DNA of 64,000 nt from Labrys okinawensis. GTDB taxonomy: Bacteria > Pseudomonadota > Alphaproteobacteria > Rhizobiales > Labraceae. The translations under genes were made by a program, and so were the position numbers. This document shows, one piece after another, positions 55,405 through 63,960 of the stretch. The number at the start of each line of letters is the position of its first letter. Position 1 is the first letter of the stretch. Location of the stretch: NCBI RefSeq assembly GCF_002982075.1, contig NZ_PUEJ01000001.1, positions 1-64,000 of the forward strand. Direction: 5' to 3'. The notes below the pieces were generated by a model. It did not search any database. It was not told where the DNA came from and worked only from the letters and a program-made list of their open reading frames with translations.

Positions 55405-55931
55405 GGCCGGCCGGCCCCCTGCTGCTGGCTGCGGCGCTGGCACTTCCGACGTGCCAGCGCGAAGAGCGCGAGACGCGTCCGCAACCTCCGTTCGGATCCG
55501 TGCAGCCCGCCCCGGTCACCACGCTGGAGGCCGGAGGCCAGACACCTGCTGCCGGGTCCAGCAAGGCGGCACGCTTCGAGGCCAATGCCTTTCATCTCAG
55601 CGAAGGCAAACGGCTGTTCAGCTGGTTCAACTGCTCTGGATGCCATGCCAATGGCGGCGGCGGCATGGGCCCGGCCTTGATGGACGAAAAATGGATCTAT
55701 GGCAGCTCGATCGAAAGCATCCATGCCACGATCCGCGACGGCCGTCCGAACGGCATGCCGAGCTTCGGCACCAAAATCCCCGACGATCAGATCTGGGAGC
55801 TTGCCGGCTATGTGCGCTCGCTGAGCGGGAACGCACCTTCCGCCGCCGCGCCCTCCCGCAATGACGACATGATGGTGCATCCGGCCGAAAATCGTATGCC
55901 GGATGCCGCGACGCTGGGGAAATCGCCGTGA
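55401..55931 (+). CDS. periplasmic c-type cytochrome (probable XoxG-like electron acceptor)
   Basis: A 176-residue exported protein with one heme-c site (CSGCH) and a likely methionine ligand (NGMPSFGTKIP). The N-terminus is a short signal, possibly lipoprotein-like (LALPTCQRE). It overlaps xoxJ by four bases and the next gene by four bases, so it is the natural electron carrier from XoxF to the oxidase. It is not closely like classical XoxG, so no symbol is given. Confidence 0.88.
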   Translation: MRPAGPLLLAAALALPTCQREERETRPQPPFGSVQPAPVTTLEAGGQTPAAGSSKAARFEANAFHLSEGKRLFSWFNCSGCHANGGGGMGPALMDEKWIYGSSIESIHATIRDGRPNGMPSFGTKIPDDQIWELAGYVRSLSGNAPSAAAPSRNDDMMVHPAENRMPDAATLGKSP

Positions 55932-56941
55932 GGAGCCTCGCCTCGGCGGCATACGCCACCGCCTGCCTGTTGTGTCTGCAAGGATGCGCGGGGTGGCAGT
56001 CGGCGCTCGATCCCAAAGGGCCCGCCGCCGATGAGCTGGCTTGGCTTATCTGGTTCTTCACAGGGCTTTGCACCCTTGTCTGGGTGCTGTTGATGGTCAC
56101 CCTCATCGCGCCTCTGCTGATGGGGCAGCGCGGCGGCACCGAGCCGCTGGCGCTCGATATCGGCGCGGAGCGCCGCAAATTACGCATGGTCGGAGCCGCC
56201 ACCGCACTAACCGCGATGATCCTGATCGGCCTCACCGTGCTGAGCTTTTTCGCCAACAGGACGCTCGCCGCGATCGGTTCGGATGCCGCCCTGACCATCC
56301 GGGTGACGGGACACCAATGGTGGTGGGAGGTTCGCTATGAGGATGCCACGCCCAGCCGCATTCTGACGACGGCCAACGAGATTCACATACCGGCCGGCGA
56401 GCCGGTGCGGCTTCTTCTGACCTCGACGGACGTGATCCACTCCTTCTGGGTCCCGAGCCTTGCGGGCAAGCTGGACCTCATCCCCGGCCATTTGAACGTG
56501 CTGGATATCAAAGCGGACAGGCCCGGCGTCTATCGCGGCCAATGCGCGGAGTTCTGTGGTGCGCAGCACGCCAACATGGGCACCTTCATTATCGCTGAGC
56601 AGCGGACAAAATTCGATGCCTGGTGGAATGACCAGCTGAAGGCGGCCGCTGCACCGGCAAGCGAGGAGGCCAAGGCCGGCGCCGAGCTGTTTATCAAGCG
56701 TCCTTGCGTGATGTGCCACACCATACGCGGCACGCCCGCAGGGGGAAGGGTTGCCCCCGACCTTACCCACATCGCCAGCCGCCAAACGCTCGCCGCCGGA
56801 ACACTGACGATGAGTCGAGGCAATCTCGCCGCCTGGATAGCCGATCCGCAGGGCGCCAAGCCCGGTGTCCATATGCCGATGGTCGAGCTCGATGGCGACC
56901 AGCTCAATCAGATCGTCGCCTATCTGGAGGGCCTGAAATGA
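55928..56941 (+). CDS. coxM: cytochrome c oxidase subunit II with fused cytochrome c (caa3 type)
   Basis: A 337-residue subunit II starting at a GTG. The lipoprotein-like signal (LLCLQGC) and two membrane helices precede a cupredoxin domain with an intact CuA site (CAEFCGAQHANM) and QWWWEVRY. A C-terminal cytochrome c domain with CVMCH follows. This fusion is the hallmark of caa3 oxidases and matches CoxM of the rhizobial coxMNOP cluster. It receives electrons from the upstream cytochrome. The symbol is assigned by analogy. Confidence 0.93.
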   Translation: MRSLASAAYATACLLCLQGCAGWQSALDPKGPAADELAWLIWFFTGLCTLVWVLLMVTLIAPLLMGQRGGTEPLALDIGAERRKLRMVGAATALTAMILIGLTVLSFFANRTLAAIGSDAALTIRVTGHQWWWEVRYEDATPSRILTTANEIHIPAGEPVRLLLTSTDVIHSFWVPSLAGKLDLIPGHLNVLDIKADRPGVYRGQCAEFCGAQHANMGTFIIAEQRTKFDAWWNDQLKAAAAPASEEAKAGAELFIKRPCVMCHTIRGTPAGGRVAPDLTHIASRQTLAAGTLTMSRGNLAAWIADPQGAKPGVHMPMVELDGDQLNQIVAYLEGLK

Positions 56942-58914
56942 GCCGCGCCGGCCTTATAAGCGGGCGCGGCCTGCCGCCCGGGCACGAGGCGGTCTCCGAA
57001 AGAGAGGCTGCGCCGAAACCTGACCGTCTCCGCGATAGCGAGATGGACGACGCCAGCCTGCATCGCTGGCTCACGCGGACCTGGCGCACGCCGCCCGGTC
57101 TCATCGGGGCGCTGGCGAGCGTCGACCACAAGGTCATCGCGCGGCGCTATCTCATCACCGCATTCGTCTTTCTGTGCCTGGGCGGGCTCAACGCCGTCGT
57201 CATGCGCATCCAGCTTTCGGGCCCCCAACGCGGACTGATCGGGCCGGATCTCTACAACAAGCTGTTCACGATGCACGGCGTCACCATGATGTTCCTGTTC
57301 GCCGTGCCGGTCGTGCAGGCGAGCGGCCTCTATCTGGTGCCGCTGATGGTCGGCACGCGCAACATCGCCTTTCCCCGCCTGAACGCGTTCGGCTACTGGG
57401 TCTATGTTTCCGGCGGGCTCTTTGCCTGGGTCTCGTTTGCTCTCTCGATGGCGCCCGATGTCGGATGGTTCGCCTATGTGCCCCAGTCCGGGCCGGAGTT
57501 CGGGCCAGGCAAGCGCGCCGACGTGTGGGCACAGATGATCACCTACACGGAAGTCTCGTCGTTGGCCGTCGCTGTCGCGACCATCGTCACCGTGCTCAAG
57601 CAGCGCGCGCCCGGCATGTCGCTGGACAAGATCCCGGTCTATGTCTGGGCCATGCTGGTGACTTCCTTCGTCGTGGTTTTCGCCATGCCGGCGGTGATGA
57701 TCACCTCGACTTTCCTGATCCTCGACCGGCTTGTCGGCACCCACATCTTCAATCCGGCCGAAGGCGGCGATGTCCTCCTGTTCCAGCATCTGTTCTGGTT
57801 CTTTGGACACCCCGAGGTCTACATCATCTTCCTGCCCGCGACCGGCATGGTTTCGGCGATCATTCCCGTCTTCGCACGGCGACCGGTGTTCGGATATCTT
57901 GGCCTGGTTCTGTCGCTGATCGCGGTCGGTTTCCTGTCGTTCGGCCTATGGGTCCACCACATGTTCGCGACGGGGCTGCCGAAGCTGGGGGCAAGCTTCT
58001 TCACCGCCTCGAGCATGTTGATCGCGATTCCCAATGGACTGCAGATCTTTTGCTGGGTGGCCACGCTTTGGGACGGCAGGCCGATGATCCGAACGCCCCT
58101 GCTTTTCGTCTTAGGCTTCTTTTTCATCTTCGTCATCGGGGGGCTCACCGGCGTCATGCTCGCCTCGGTGCCGCTCGACCTGCAGGTGCACGACACCTAT
58201 TTCGTCGTGGCGCATTTTCACTACGTGCTGATCGGGGGATCGGTCTTTCCACTGCTTGGGGCAGCCTATTTCTGGTTCCCCAAGTTCACCGGCCGCATGA
58301 TGAGCGAGCGCTGGGGGCGGCGGCATTTCTGGCTGGCTTTCATCGGTTTCAACGCTGCCTTCTTCCCCATGCACATCGTTGGTTTGTGGGGCATGCCGCG
58401 AAGGATCTACACCTATCCGGCCGAACTCGGCTGGGGCAATATCAACCTGTTCATCACCGCCGGGGCCGTTCTCTTCTTTTCGAGCTTTCTGCTGTTCATC
58501 TTCAATCTTGTGCATGGAGCGCTGAAGGGCGCGCCGGCCGGCGACAATCCCTGGGACGCCGGCACGCTGGAATGGGCGACGCCGTCGCCACCCCCGAGCT
58601 ATAATTTCGAGCGCATTCCCGTCGTCGCCCATGCCGAGCCGCTCTGGGCCGAACGCGAGACGATGCCGGTGGCAACGGGGCTTCGCGTCGATGCGCGTGA
58701 GCTCCTGGTTTCGACGGTGGCGGACGCCCAGCCCGACATCCGCGAAAAATCGGCAGGGCCGTCACTCTGGCCCCTGCTAGCAGCCGCGGCCGTGGGGGGC
58801 ACCTTCCTTTATTCGATCTTCACGCCATGGGCGATCGTCTGGGGCGCCCTCCCGCTCGCTGTCACCCTGATCGGCTGGTTCTGGCCCAAGGGCAATCCGG
58901 AGGACGAGGAATGA
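56938..58914 (+). CDS. coxN: cytochrome c oxidase subunit I
   Basis: A 658-residue catalytic subunit. The heme a His is in FTMHGVTM, the CuB His-Tyr pair in WFFGHPEVY, the two CuB His in VHHMFATG and the heme a3/a ligands in VAHFHYVL. The start ATG overlaps coxM (ATGA). The N-terminal 70 residues are an unusual hydrophilic extension, and a C-terminal pair of helices continues past the usual end. Confidence 0.95.
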   Translation: MSRAGLISGRGLPPGHEAVSEREAAPKPDRLRDSEMDDASLHRWLTRTWRTPPGLIGALASVDHKVIARRYLITAFVFLCLGGLNAVVMRIQLSGPQRGLIGPDLYNKLFTMHGVTMMFLFAVPVVQASGLYLVPLMVGTRNIAFPRLNAFGYWVYVSGGLFAWVSFALSMAPDVGWFAYVPQSGPEFGPGKRADVWAQMITYTEVSSLAVAVATIVTVLKQRAPGMSLDKIPVYVWAMLVTSFVVVFAMPAVMITSTFLILDRLVGTHIFNPAEGGDVLLFQHLFWFFGHPEVYIIFLPATGMVSAIIPVFARRPVFGYLGLVLSLIAVGFLSFGLWVHHMFATGLPKLGASFFTASSMLIAIPNGLQIFCWVATLWDGRPMIRTPLLFVLGFFFIFVIGGLTGVMLASVPLDLQVHDTYFVVAHFHYVLIGGSVFPLLGAAYFWFPKFTGRMMSERWGRRHFWLAFIGFNAAFFPMHIVGLWGMPRRIYTYPAELGWGNINLFITAGAVLFFSSFLLFIFNLVHGALKGAPAGDNPWDAGTLEWATPSPPPSYNFERIPVVAHAEPLWAERETMPVATGLRVDARELLVSTVADAQPDIREKSAGPSLWPLLAAAAVGGTFLYSIFTPWAIVWGALPLAVTLIGWFWPKGNPEDEE

Positions 58915-59516
58915 AGCAACGCCCGGCCTCGGATGTCTCCGCCCTTCCGACCTTTGGGCATGGTTCGCGCAGCACGACCTGGTGGGGCACGCTCGGCTTC
59001 ATGGCCCTGGAAGGCACGGGCTTCGCGCTGGCAGCCGGCACCTATCTCTATCTGGCGCTGACATGGCCCGAATGGCCGCTAGGGGCCGCGGCACCAAATC
59101 ATTGGCCGGGAACGATCGTAACAATGTTGCTGATTGTCAGCATGGTTCCGAACCACGTTCTGAACGGCCATGCCAAGCAATGCGCGATCGTGCCGGTGCG
59201 GATCGGCCTGGTTGTCATGTCGCTGTTGGGCATCGCGCCGCTGGTCGTGCGCTGGTTCGAGTTCCCGGCGTTGAACATTTACTGGGACACGAATGCCTAC
59301 GGCTCGATGCTGTGGGTGCTGCTCGGGCTGCACACCACGCACCTGATCACCGATGTCGGCGACACGATCGTGCTGACGGTGCTGATGTTTACGCGTCATG
59401 GCCACAGCGGCCGGCGCTTCGGCGATGTCGGCGACAACGTCTTCTACTGGGATTTCGTGGTGCTGACCTGGATCCCGATCTATCTGCTCATCTACTGGCT
59501 ACCGAGGCTCGAGTGA
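58911..59516 (+). CDS. coxO: cytochrome c oxidase subunit III
   Basis: A 201-residue inner-membrane protein with five helices (WWGTLGFMALEGTGFALAAG; LLGLHTTHLITD). The HTTHLITD motif and short length fit CoxO-like subunit III. It overlaps subunit I by four bases. Confidence 0.92.
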   Translation: MKQRPASDVSALPTFGHGSRSTTWWGTLGFMALEGTGFALAAGTYLYLALTWPEWPLGAAAPNHWPGTIVTMLLIVSMVPNHVLNGHAKQCAIVPVRIGLVVMSLLGIAPLVVRWFEFPALNIYWDTNAYGSMLWVLLGLHTTHLITDVGDTIVLTVLMFTRHGHSGRRFGDVGDNVFYWDFVVLTWIPIYLLIYWLPRLE

Positions 59517-59517
59517 C

Positions 59518-59859
59518 ATGCGCACGTCGCCTTTGGGAACATCCTGGAGCGGTCTTCTAGCCGGGCCCTTGGCCTGGGCCACCTCGACGCAGCTGAACTA
59601 CGCGCTGGTGCCCTGGCAGTGCGATCATCGGGTCGCCGTTGTGCTTCCCGTGGCACTGCTGCTTGCTTTGATTTCGCTTCTGGGCGGTGCGTCGTCCTGG
59701 TGGGCCAAGCGCCGGAGCGGCGCTGGTTTGCAATCGGGCCGCAAACGCAGCACCGAGAATTTCATTGCTGATCTCGGCATATTGGCGGCTCTTCTGTTTG
59801 CCCTGGTCATCGTCATGCAGGGCAGCGCCTCGCTCGTTCTCGACGGGTGCCTGCGATGA
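59518..59859 (+). CDS. small membrane protein of the caa3 operon (CoxP position)
   Basis: A 113-residue protein with about three membrane helices (SGLLAGPLAWATSTQLNYAL, AVVLPVALLLALISLLG, FIADLGILAALLFALVIVMQ). It lies where coxP occurs in coxMNOP clusters and overlaps the next gene (ATGA). Assembly or small-subunit role is inferred from position. Confidence 0.75.
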   Translation: MRTSPLGTSWSGLLAGPLAWATSTQLNYALVPWQCDHRVAVVLPVALLLALISLLGGASSWWAKRRSGAGLQSGRKRSTENFIADLGILAALLFALVIVMQGSASLVLDGCLR

Positions 59860-60734
59860 GACCCGACCCGTTCTTCTCCACCTCGATCTGCTACGGTGCC
59901 GGCGCGCCCGACCCTGGTTGGACGCTTGCGTTTCCCATCACCCTGCCGCTGGTGGCGTTGGCTCTCATCTATGCTGTCGGGGCGAGGCGATTGTGGAACC
60001 GCAGCGCCCGAGGCCGGCCCCGGCTCATACGGCGGGCTCTGGTGTTCACGGCTGGATGGAGCGTGCTGACGGGAGCACTGGTCAGCCCGATCCATGCGCT
60101 TGGCGAACAGGTCTTTGCCGCGCATATGATCGAGCATGAACTGCTGATGGCGGTGGCAGCGCCACTTCTCGTCGCCTCGGCCCCGGCGGCAGCCCTGATC
60201 TGGGCGTTACCCGCTCCGCTCCGGCGCCTCGCAGGCAGGCTCACACACGGCGGCGCTCCAAAGGCGGTCTGGGCCTTTCTCACTTCGCCGCTCAACGCCA
60301 CCATCATTCACGGCATCGCAATCTGGGCCTGGCACATACCGGTTCTGTTCGAGGCGGCACTCGAGCGAGGCGTGCTGCATTATGCTCAGCATGCGAGCTT
60401 CCTCGGCACAGCCTTGCTGTTCTGGTGGGGGCTCATGCCGCGCGCCGGCACACGGCACAGCTATGGCAGCGCCGTATTGCATCTCTTTGTTACATCGCTT
60501 CATACCGGCCTGCTCGGCGTCCTGCTGCTGCTCTCACCCAGACCCTGGTATATGGAGAACGCCGCCGGCGCCGGGCTGTGGGGGCTGACGCCGATCGAGG
60601 ATCAGCAACTCGCCGGTCTGGTGATGTGGGTTCCCGCTGGCCTCATCTATGGCGGTGCCGCTTTGCTGCTGGCAGGGCTGTGGATCCGAAAGAATGGAAG
60701 CAGGGAGGTGGTGAATGCCCCCCGCCCAGTCTAG
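59856..60734 (+). CDS. ctaG: caa3-type oxidase assembly factor CtaG
   Basis: A 292-residue inner-membrane protein with about seven helices and the caa3_CtaG pattern: VSPIHALGEQVFAAHMIEHE, HIPVLFEAALERGVLHYAQH and DQQLAGLVMWVPAGLIYGGA. In Bacillus CtaG is needed for assembly of the caa3 oxidase, probably copper delivery. It is inside the same overlapping operon. This is the caa3_CtaG family and not the Cox11-type CtaG of mitochondria. Confidence 0.9.
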   Translation: MRPDPFFSTSICYGAGAPDPGWTLAFPITLPLVALALIYAVGARRLWNRSARGRPRLIRRALVFTAGWSVLTGALVSPIHALGEQVFAAHMIEHELLMAVAAPLLVASAPAAALIWALPAPLRRLAGRLTHGGAPKAVWAFLTSPLNATIIHGIAIWAWHIPVLFEAALERGVLHYAQHASFLGTALLFWWGLMPRAGTRHSYGSAVLHLFVTSLHTGLLGVLLLLSPRPWYMENAAGAGLWGLTPIEDQQLAGLVMWVPAGLIYGGAALLLAGLWIRKNGSREVVNAPRPV

Positions 60735-61131
60735 ATCTGCCGTGAAGGCCGCCGGCGTTCTCATTCTCCTGATAGTGCTGGTCGGGACGGTGATCTGGTG
60801 GTCCGCTCAGGGCGAACATGGCACGCTCGAAGCGGATTCGGCCACCGGCGGCGTGGCCGCACGGGCCATTCCCATCATGGCGGCAAATGGCTGCTCTGGT
60901 TGTCACACGATTAAAGGTGTTCCGGGTGCGAAAGGCCAAGTCGGCCCGCGGCTCGATGCCAGCTTTGCCGACCGGGTCTTCGTCGGCGGCGTGCTGGCGA
61001 ACAATCCGAAGAACCTGATCCGATGGATCCGTGCTTCCAGGGAGATCAACCCGCACACCGCCATGCCTTCGACCGGGATCACCGAGCAGCAGGCGCGCGA
61101 CATCGCCGCCTATCTCTACGCCTTGAAGTGA
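60715..61131 (+). CDS. membrane-anchored c-type cytochrome
   Basis: A 138-residue protein: one N-terminal membrane helix (AGVLILLIVLVGTVIWW), a heme-c site (CSGCH) and a likely axial methionine (TAMPSTGITEQQA). It overlaps ctaG by 20 bases and ends the operon. The cytochrome c domain resembles the one fused to subunit II, so it may shuttle electrons among the same partners. Confidence 0.9.
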   Translation: MPPAQSRSAVKAAGVLILLIVLVGTVIWWSAQGEHGTLEADSATGGVAARAIPIMAANGCSGCHTIKGVPGAKGQVGPRLDASFADRVFVGGVLANNPKNLIRWIRASREINPHTAMPSTGITEQQARDIAAYLYALK

Positions 61132-61182
61132 TCAGCGCGAAAGCTCGGAGCTCCGTCCGCGGCCGGACAATGCCAACGCTGA

Positions 61183-61215
61183 AAGCCCGCCTTGGTTTCA
61201 AACCAAGACGGGCTT
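61183..61215. terminator. hairpin between convergent genes, possible terminator
   Basis: AAGCCCG-C-CTTGGTTT and AAACCAAG-A-CGGGCTT form a long stem with one mismatch. There is no clear T-run, so it may act as a bidirectional terminator or an RNA stabiliser. Confidence 0.5.
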
Positions 61216-61294
61216 CCGAGACTCAATGGCTGGAGGCGAGGCTGGCCGGCGTTCTCGCCGAAACACGCCGCGGATTTCTGACGCGCTGTCCAAG

Positions 61295-61804
61295 TCAGCG
61301 CTTTGCGCTCTCGCTTTCAGCTTCCGCGCGTATCAGGAACTTCTGAGTGACCTGTGGCAGGTTATCCTTCAACCACGCCGCCATCGCTTCCTCTTCGCGC
61401 AGATTTTGCTGACAGACGCGAACGATCTCCGTTTCGCCTGCCGCCTCCGCCGCCGCGATTAGAATGGTGTAGGAAGCAATCTCCATGTGCTCGAACGTAT
61501 AGCTGGCGAGCGATCCCTTCATGACCTCGTCGCCGGCGAATACGCCGCTGATCGACTGCGCCATCGCGGTCAACTTGCCGCCCACGTCCTTGAGCATGGA
61601 GGAACCTTCATCCAGACCATCCAGGCAAGCTTTCAGCCGCGCGGCCTGCTCTTTGGTTTCTTCCAAATGGTTGCGAATTCTATTGCTGAGTTCCGGATAG
61701 TTCTCGATGCGGCTCAATTGACCTGACAGCATCGTTTCAGCTTGCTCTTCCATGGCATGCGCGTCCCTGAGCCACTGGACCAGCCATTCGCGCGATTCAG
61801 ACAT
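61295..61804 (-). CDS. DUF892 (YciE/YciF-like) ferritin-like stress protein
   Basis: A 169-residue four-helix protein: EWLVQWLRDAHAMEEQAETM, helix 2 NYPELSNRIRNHLEET, and SLASYTFEHMEIASYTILIA with regularly placed Glu and His typical of di-iron ferritin-like folds. DUF892 proteins are strongly stress-induced in enterobacteria and alphaproteobacteria. GGAGAGAA precedes the ATG, and an EcfG-type promoter lies 28 bases upstream. Confidence 0.9.
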   Translation of the reverse strand: MSESREWLVQWLRDAHAMEEQAETMLSGQLSRIENYPELSNRIRNHLEETKEQAARLKACLDGLDEGSSMLKDVGGKLTAMAQSISGVFAGDEVMKGSLASYTFEHMEIASYTILIAAAEAAGETEIVRVCQQNLREEEAMAAWLKDNLPQVTQKFLIRAEAESESAKR

Positions 61805-61832
61805 TGGTTCTCTCCATGAGTGAATGCGCCCG

Positions 61833-61857
61833 AACCACGCGCGATGCGGATTGTTCC
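61833..61857 (-). promoter_or_regulatory. EcfG-type promoter of the DUF892 gene
   Basis: Minus strand GGAAC (61857-61853), 17 bases, GTT (61835-61833); a leader of about 20 nt contains the ribosome site. Confidence 0.65.
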
Positions 61858-61990
61858 TTCCAAGCTTGTGCGAAGTGGGGCCGGCCCATTTCTTTTCGAC
61901 GGCAGGTTCGTATAGACGGGTTTCGGAGCCGCGTTCGACTGTCGAGACGGTTCCCTGCCATGAGAAATAGCGTCATTGCGGCAGGAAACT

Positions 61991-63007
61991 TCACAAAGCG
62001 TTTTCATAAATGCTGTCGAGAACTTGCGAAACACGCAGGAACTGCTCGGCCGCAGGGTCAAAGCCATGCCCTGCTGCGAGGCGACCGGCCCAATCCACCG
62101 CCGCGCGTCCGCCCCAATGGTCAGGGGGAGACGCAATCACCTCGCAATGCGTGCCGCGGCGCAGTTCGGCTGTGAAATCGTAAAACGACCCGGCGGCATT
62201 CTGGAACGCCAGCGAACCCTTCGTGCCATGGAACGTGGCGGAGATCACCGCGTCGCAGCCGGCGTGAAGACGCCACGAGCAGGCGAGACGGGCGACGGCG
62301 CCCGTATCCAGGCCGAGTGTCACGACAGCATAGTCCTCGACCTGACTGTGTCGGTTTTCCAGTCTCTGCCCGGCGGCAAAGAGATCGGCCGCCACCGAAA
62401 TTGCCTCGGGGAAGTCCTGCATCCACAGCAGCAGGTCGACGAGATGGACCCCCAGATCCATGACGCAGCCACCGCCCGACAGAGCTGGATCGTAAAACCA
62501 CGGCTTGTCGGGGCCGTATGCGTTGTGAAAGACCAAATCTGCCGTGTAGACGCGTCCGATCGCCCCGTCTTGAATGAGATCTCGAATGAGCCTTGTCGCG
62601 CGTGTGTGCCGATAGGAAAAATCGGCGCCCAGGAGCCGGTCGCGGCGGCGTGCGGCCTCCAGGACCGCGGCGACTTCACCGGCATTACGTCCGAGTGGTT
62701 TTTGACAGAAGACCGCGATGCCGGCGTTCAACGCGGCCATCGACTGCTCCGCGTGCAAGGCGCTCGGCGTTGCAATCAAGATGCCGTCCGGTTCGGCGGC
62801 GAGAAGTTGTTCGAAGCTGTCGACGACATCGGCGGCAGGAGCAAGCTCGCGCGCCGCGGCAATCATCTCGGATGAGGGATCGCAGAGTACACACGAGAGG
62901 CCGAGGCCGCTCGACAGGACCGCCTCCATCCTGTTCCGGCCGATCCATCCGACACCGAGAAAACCCAGGCGCGGTGCCCTTGCGGCAGACGCGGCTCCCG
63001 GAATCAT
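61991..63007 (-). CDS. Gfo/Idh/MocA-family dehydrogenase
   Basis: A 338-residue NAD(P)-dependent oxidoreductase. The Rossmann motif is FLGVGWIGRNRM, the catalytic lysine is in FCQKPLG, and DLGVHLVDLL keeps the histidine, so all catalytic positions are present, unlike the Gfo/Idh protein at 25151-26143. It overlaps the upstream alcohol dehydrogenase gene by four bases. Substrate unknown; sugar or cyclitol. Confidence 0.92.
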   Translation of the reverse strand: MIPGAASAARAPRLGFLGVGWIGRNRMEAVLSSGLGLSCVLCDPSSEMIAAARELAPAADVVDSFEQLLAAEPDGILIATPSALHAEQSMAALNAGIAVFCQKPLGRNAGEVAAVLEAARRRDRLLGADFSYRHTRATRLIRDLIQDGAIGRVYTADLVFHNAYGPDKPWFYDPALSGGGCVMDLGVHLVDLLLWMQDFPEAISVAADLFAAGQRLENRHSQVEDYAVVTLGLDTGAVARLACSWRLHAGCDAVISATFHGTKGSLAFQNAAGSFYDFTAELRRGTHCEVIASPPDHWGGRAAVDWAGRLAAGHGFDPAAEQFLRVSQVLDSIYENAL

Positions 63008-63960
63008 TGCAGTTCCACCAGCGCCTTGATGAACCCGTCCTTGTGCTCGCGCGTGGCGTCGAGCGCATCGCCCAGCCTCGAAAGCGGGTAGCGGTGCGTA
63101 TAAAGCCGGTCAGGTGTAAGAACACCCGTCTGCACGGCCTCGATGGCCTCCTTGATACCGCGGATATAGACGTTTCGATCGCGCTCATGCGCGTTGATCA
63201 CGTCGATGCCCTTCCAGTTCCATTGCTGCATGTTGATCTGTCGCGGGCCGTCCTGATGGTAGCCCGCTATGACGAGCCTCCCGCCTTCGCGCACGAGTTC
63301 TCCCGCCATGTCCAGCGGCCATTGTTTCCCCGTTGCCTCGATCACGCGATCGCAGAGCGCAGCGCCGGTGAGCTCTGCCACTTGTTTGATGACGGCGTGA
63401 TGATCGACCATGGGTATCAGCGTGGAGGCGCCCATGGCGCGGGCAAGCTCCAGGGAAGACTGGCGTCGAGAAATGGCGATGACCTCGGCCCCGGCATGCG
63501 TTGCAAGCTGGACCAACAGCGCGCCGAGAAAGCCGATGCCGATGATGGCGATGCGCTCGCCCGGATGGATGTCACTGCGCCGCAAGATGTTCATGGCGCA
63601 GCCCAGCGGCTCGCCGGGAAAAGCCGATCCGGCAAGGGATGGCGGCAGTTCGACCAGGGCCTCGGCATCGCCGACATCGTACTCGGCATAGCTGTTGCCG
63701 AAGAGTGTCGCTACCCGGCTGCCCACGCGGACGGACCCGACATCCGGGCCGATTGCATCGACAATGCCCCATCCCTCATGCCCGAGAGCGCCGGGATCGG
63801 TGGGGAATGTCATCCATTCCGGCCCTTCCCAGGGCGTGATGTTGGAGGCGCACACGCCGCACCCCTCGAGGCGGACGCGAACCTGCCCCGGACCGGGCTG
63901 CGGCACGGAAACGTCCCTGATCACGATCTGGCGAGGCCCGGTTACGACGGCTGCCCGCAT
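63004..63960 (-). CDS. zinc-type medium-chain alcohol dehydrogenase
   Basis: A 318-residue MDR enzyme. CGVCASN holds the catalytic zinc cysteine, GHEGWG the next zinc ligand, and IIGIGFLGALLVQLA the cofactor motif. The structural zinc cysteines are missing, giving a shorter protein, as in some sugar dehydrogenases. Start: ATG at 63960, or a GTG at 63969 that would overlap an upstream stop (GTGA), implying an operon extending past the right edge of the window. The Gfo/Idh gene follows directly. Confidence 0.9.
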   Translation of the reverse strand: MRAAVVTGPRQIVIRDVSVPQPGPGQVRVRLEGCGVCASNITPWEGPEWMTFPTDPGALGHEGWGIVDAIGPDVGSVRVGSRVATLFGNSYAEYDVGDAEALVELPPSLAGSAFPGEPLGCAMNILRRSDIHPGERIAIIGIGFLGALLVQLATHAGAEVIAISRRQSSLELARAMGASTLIPMVDHHAVIKQVAELTGAALCDRVIEATGKQWPLDMAGELVREGGRLVIAGYHQDGPRQINMQQWNWKGIDVINAHERDRNVYIRGIKEAIEAVQTGVLTPDRLYTHRYPLSRLGDALDATREHKDGFIKALVELQ

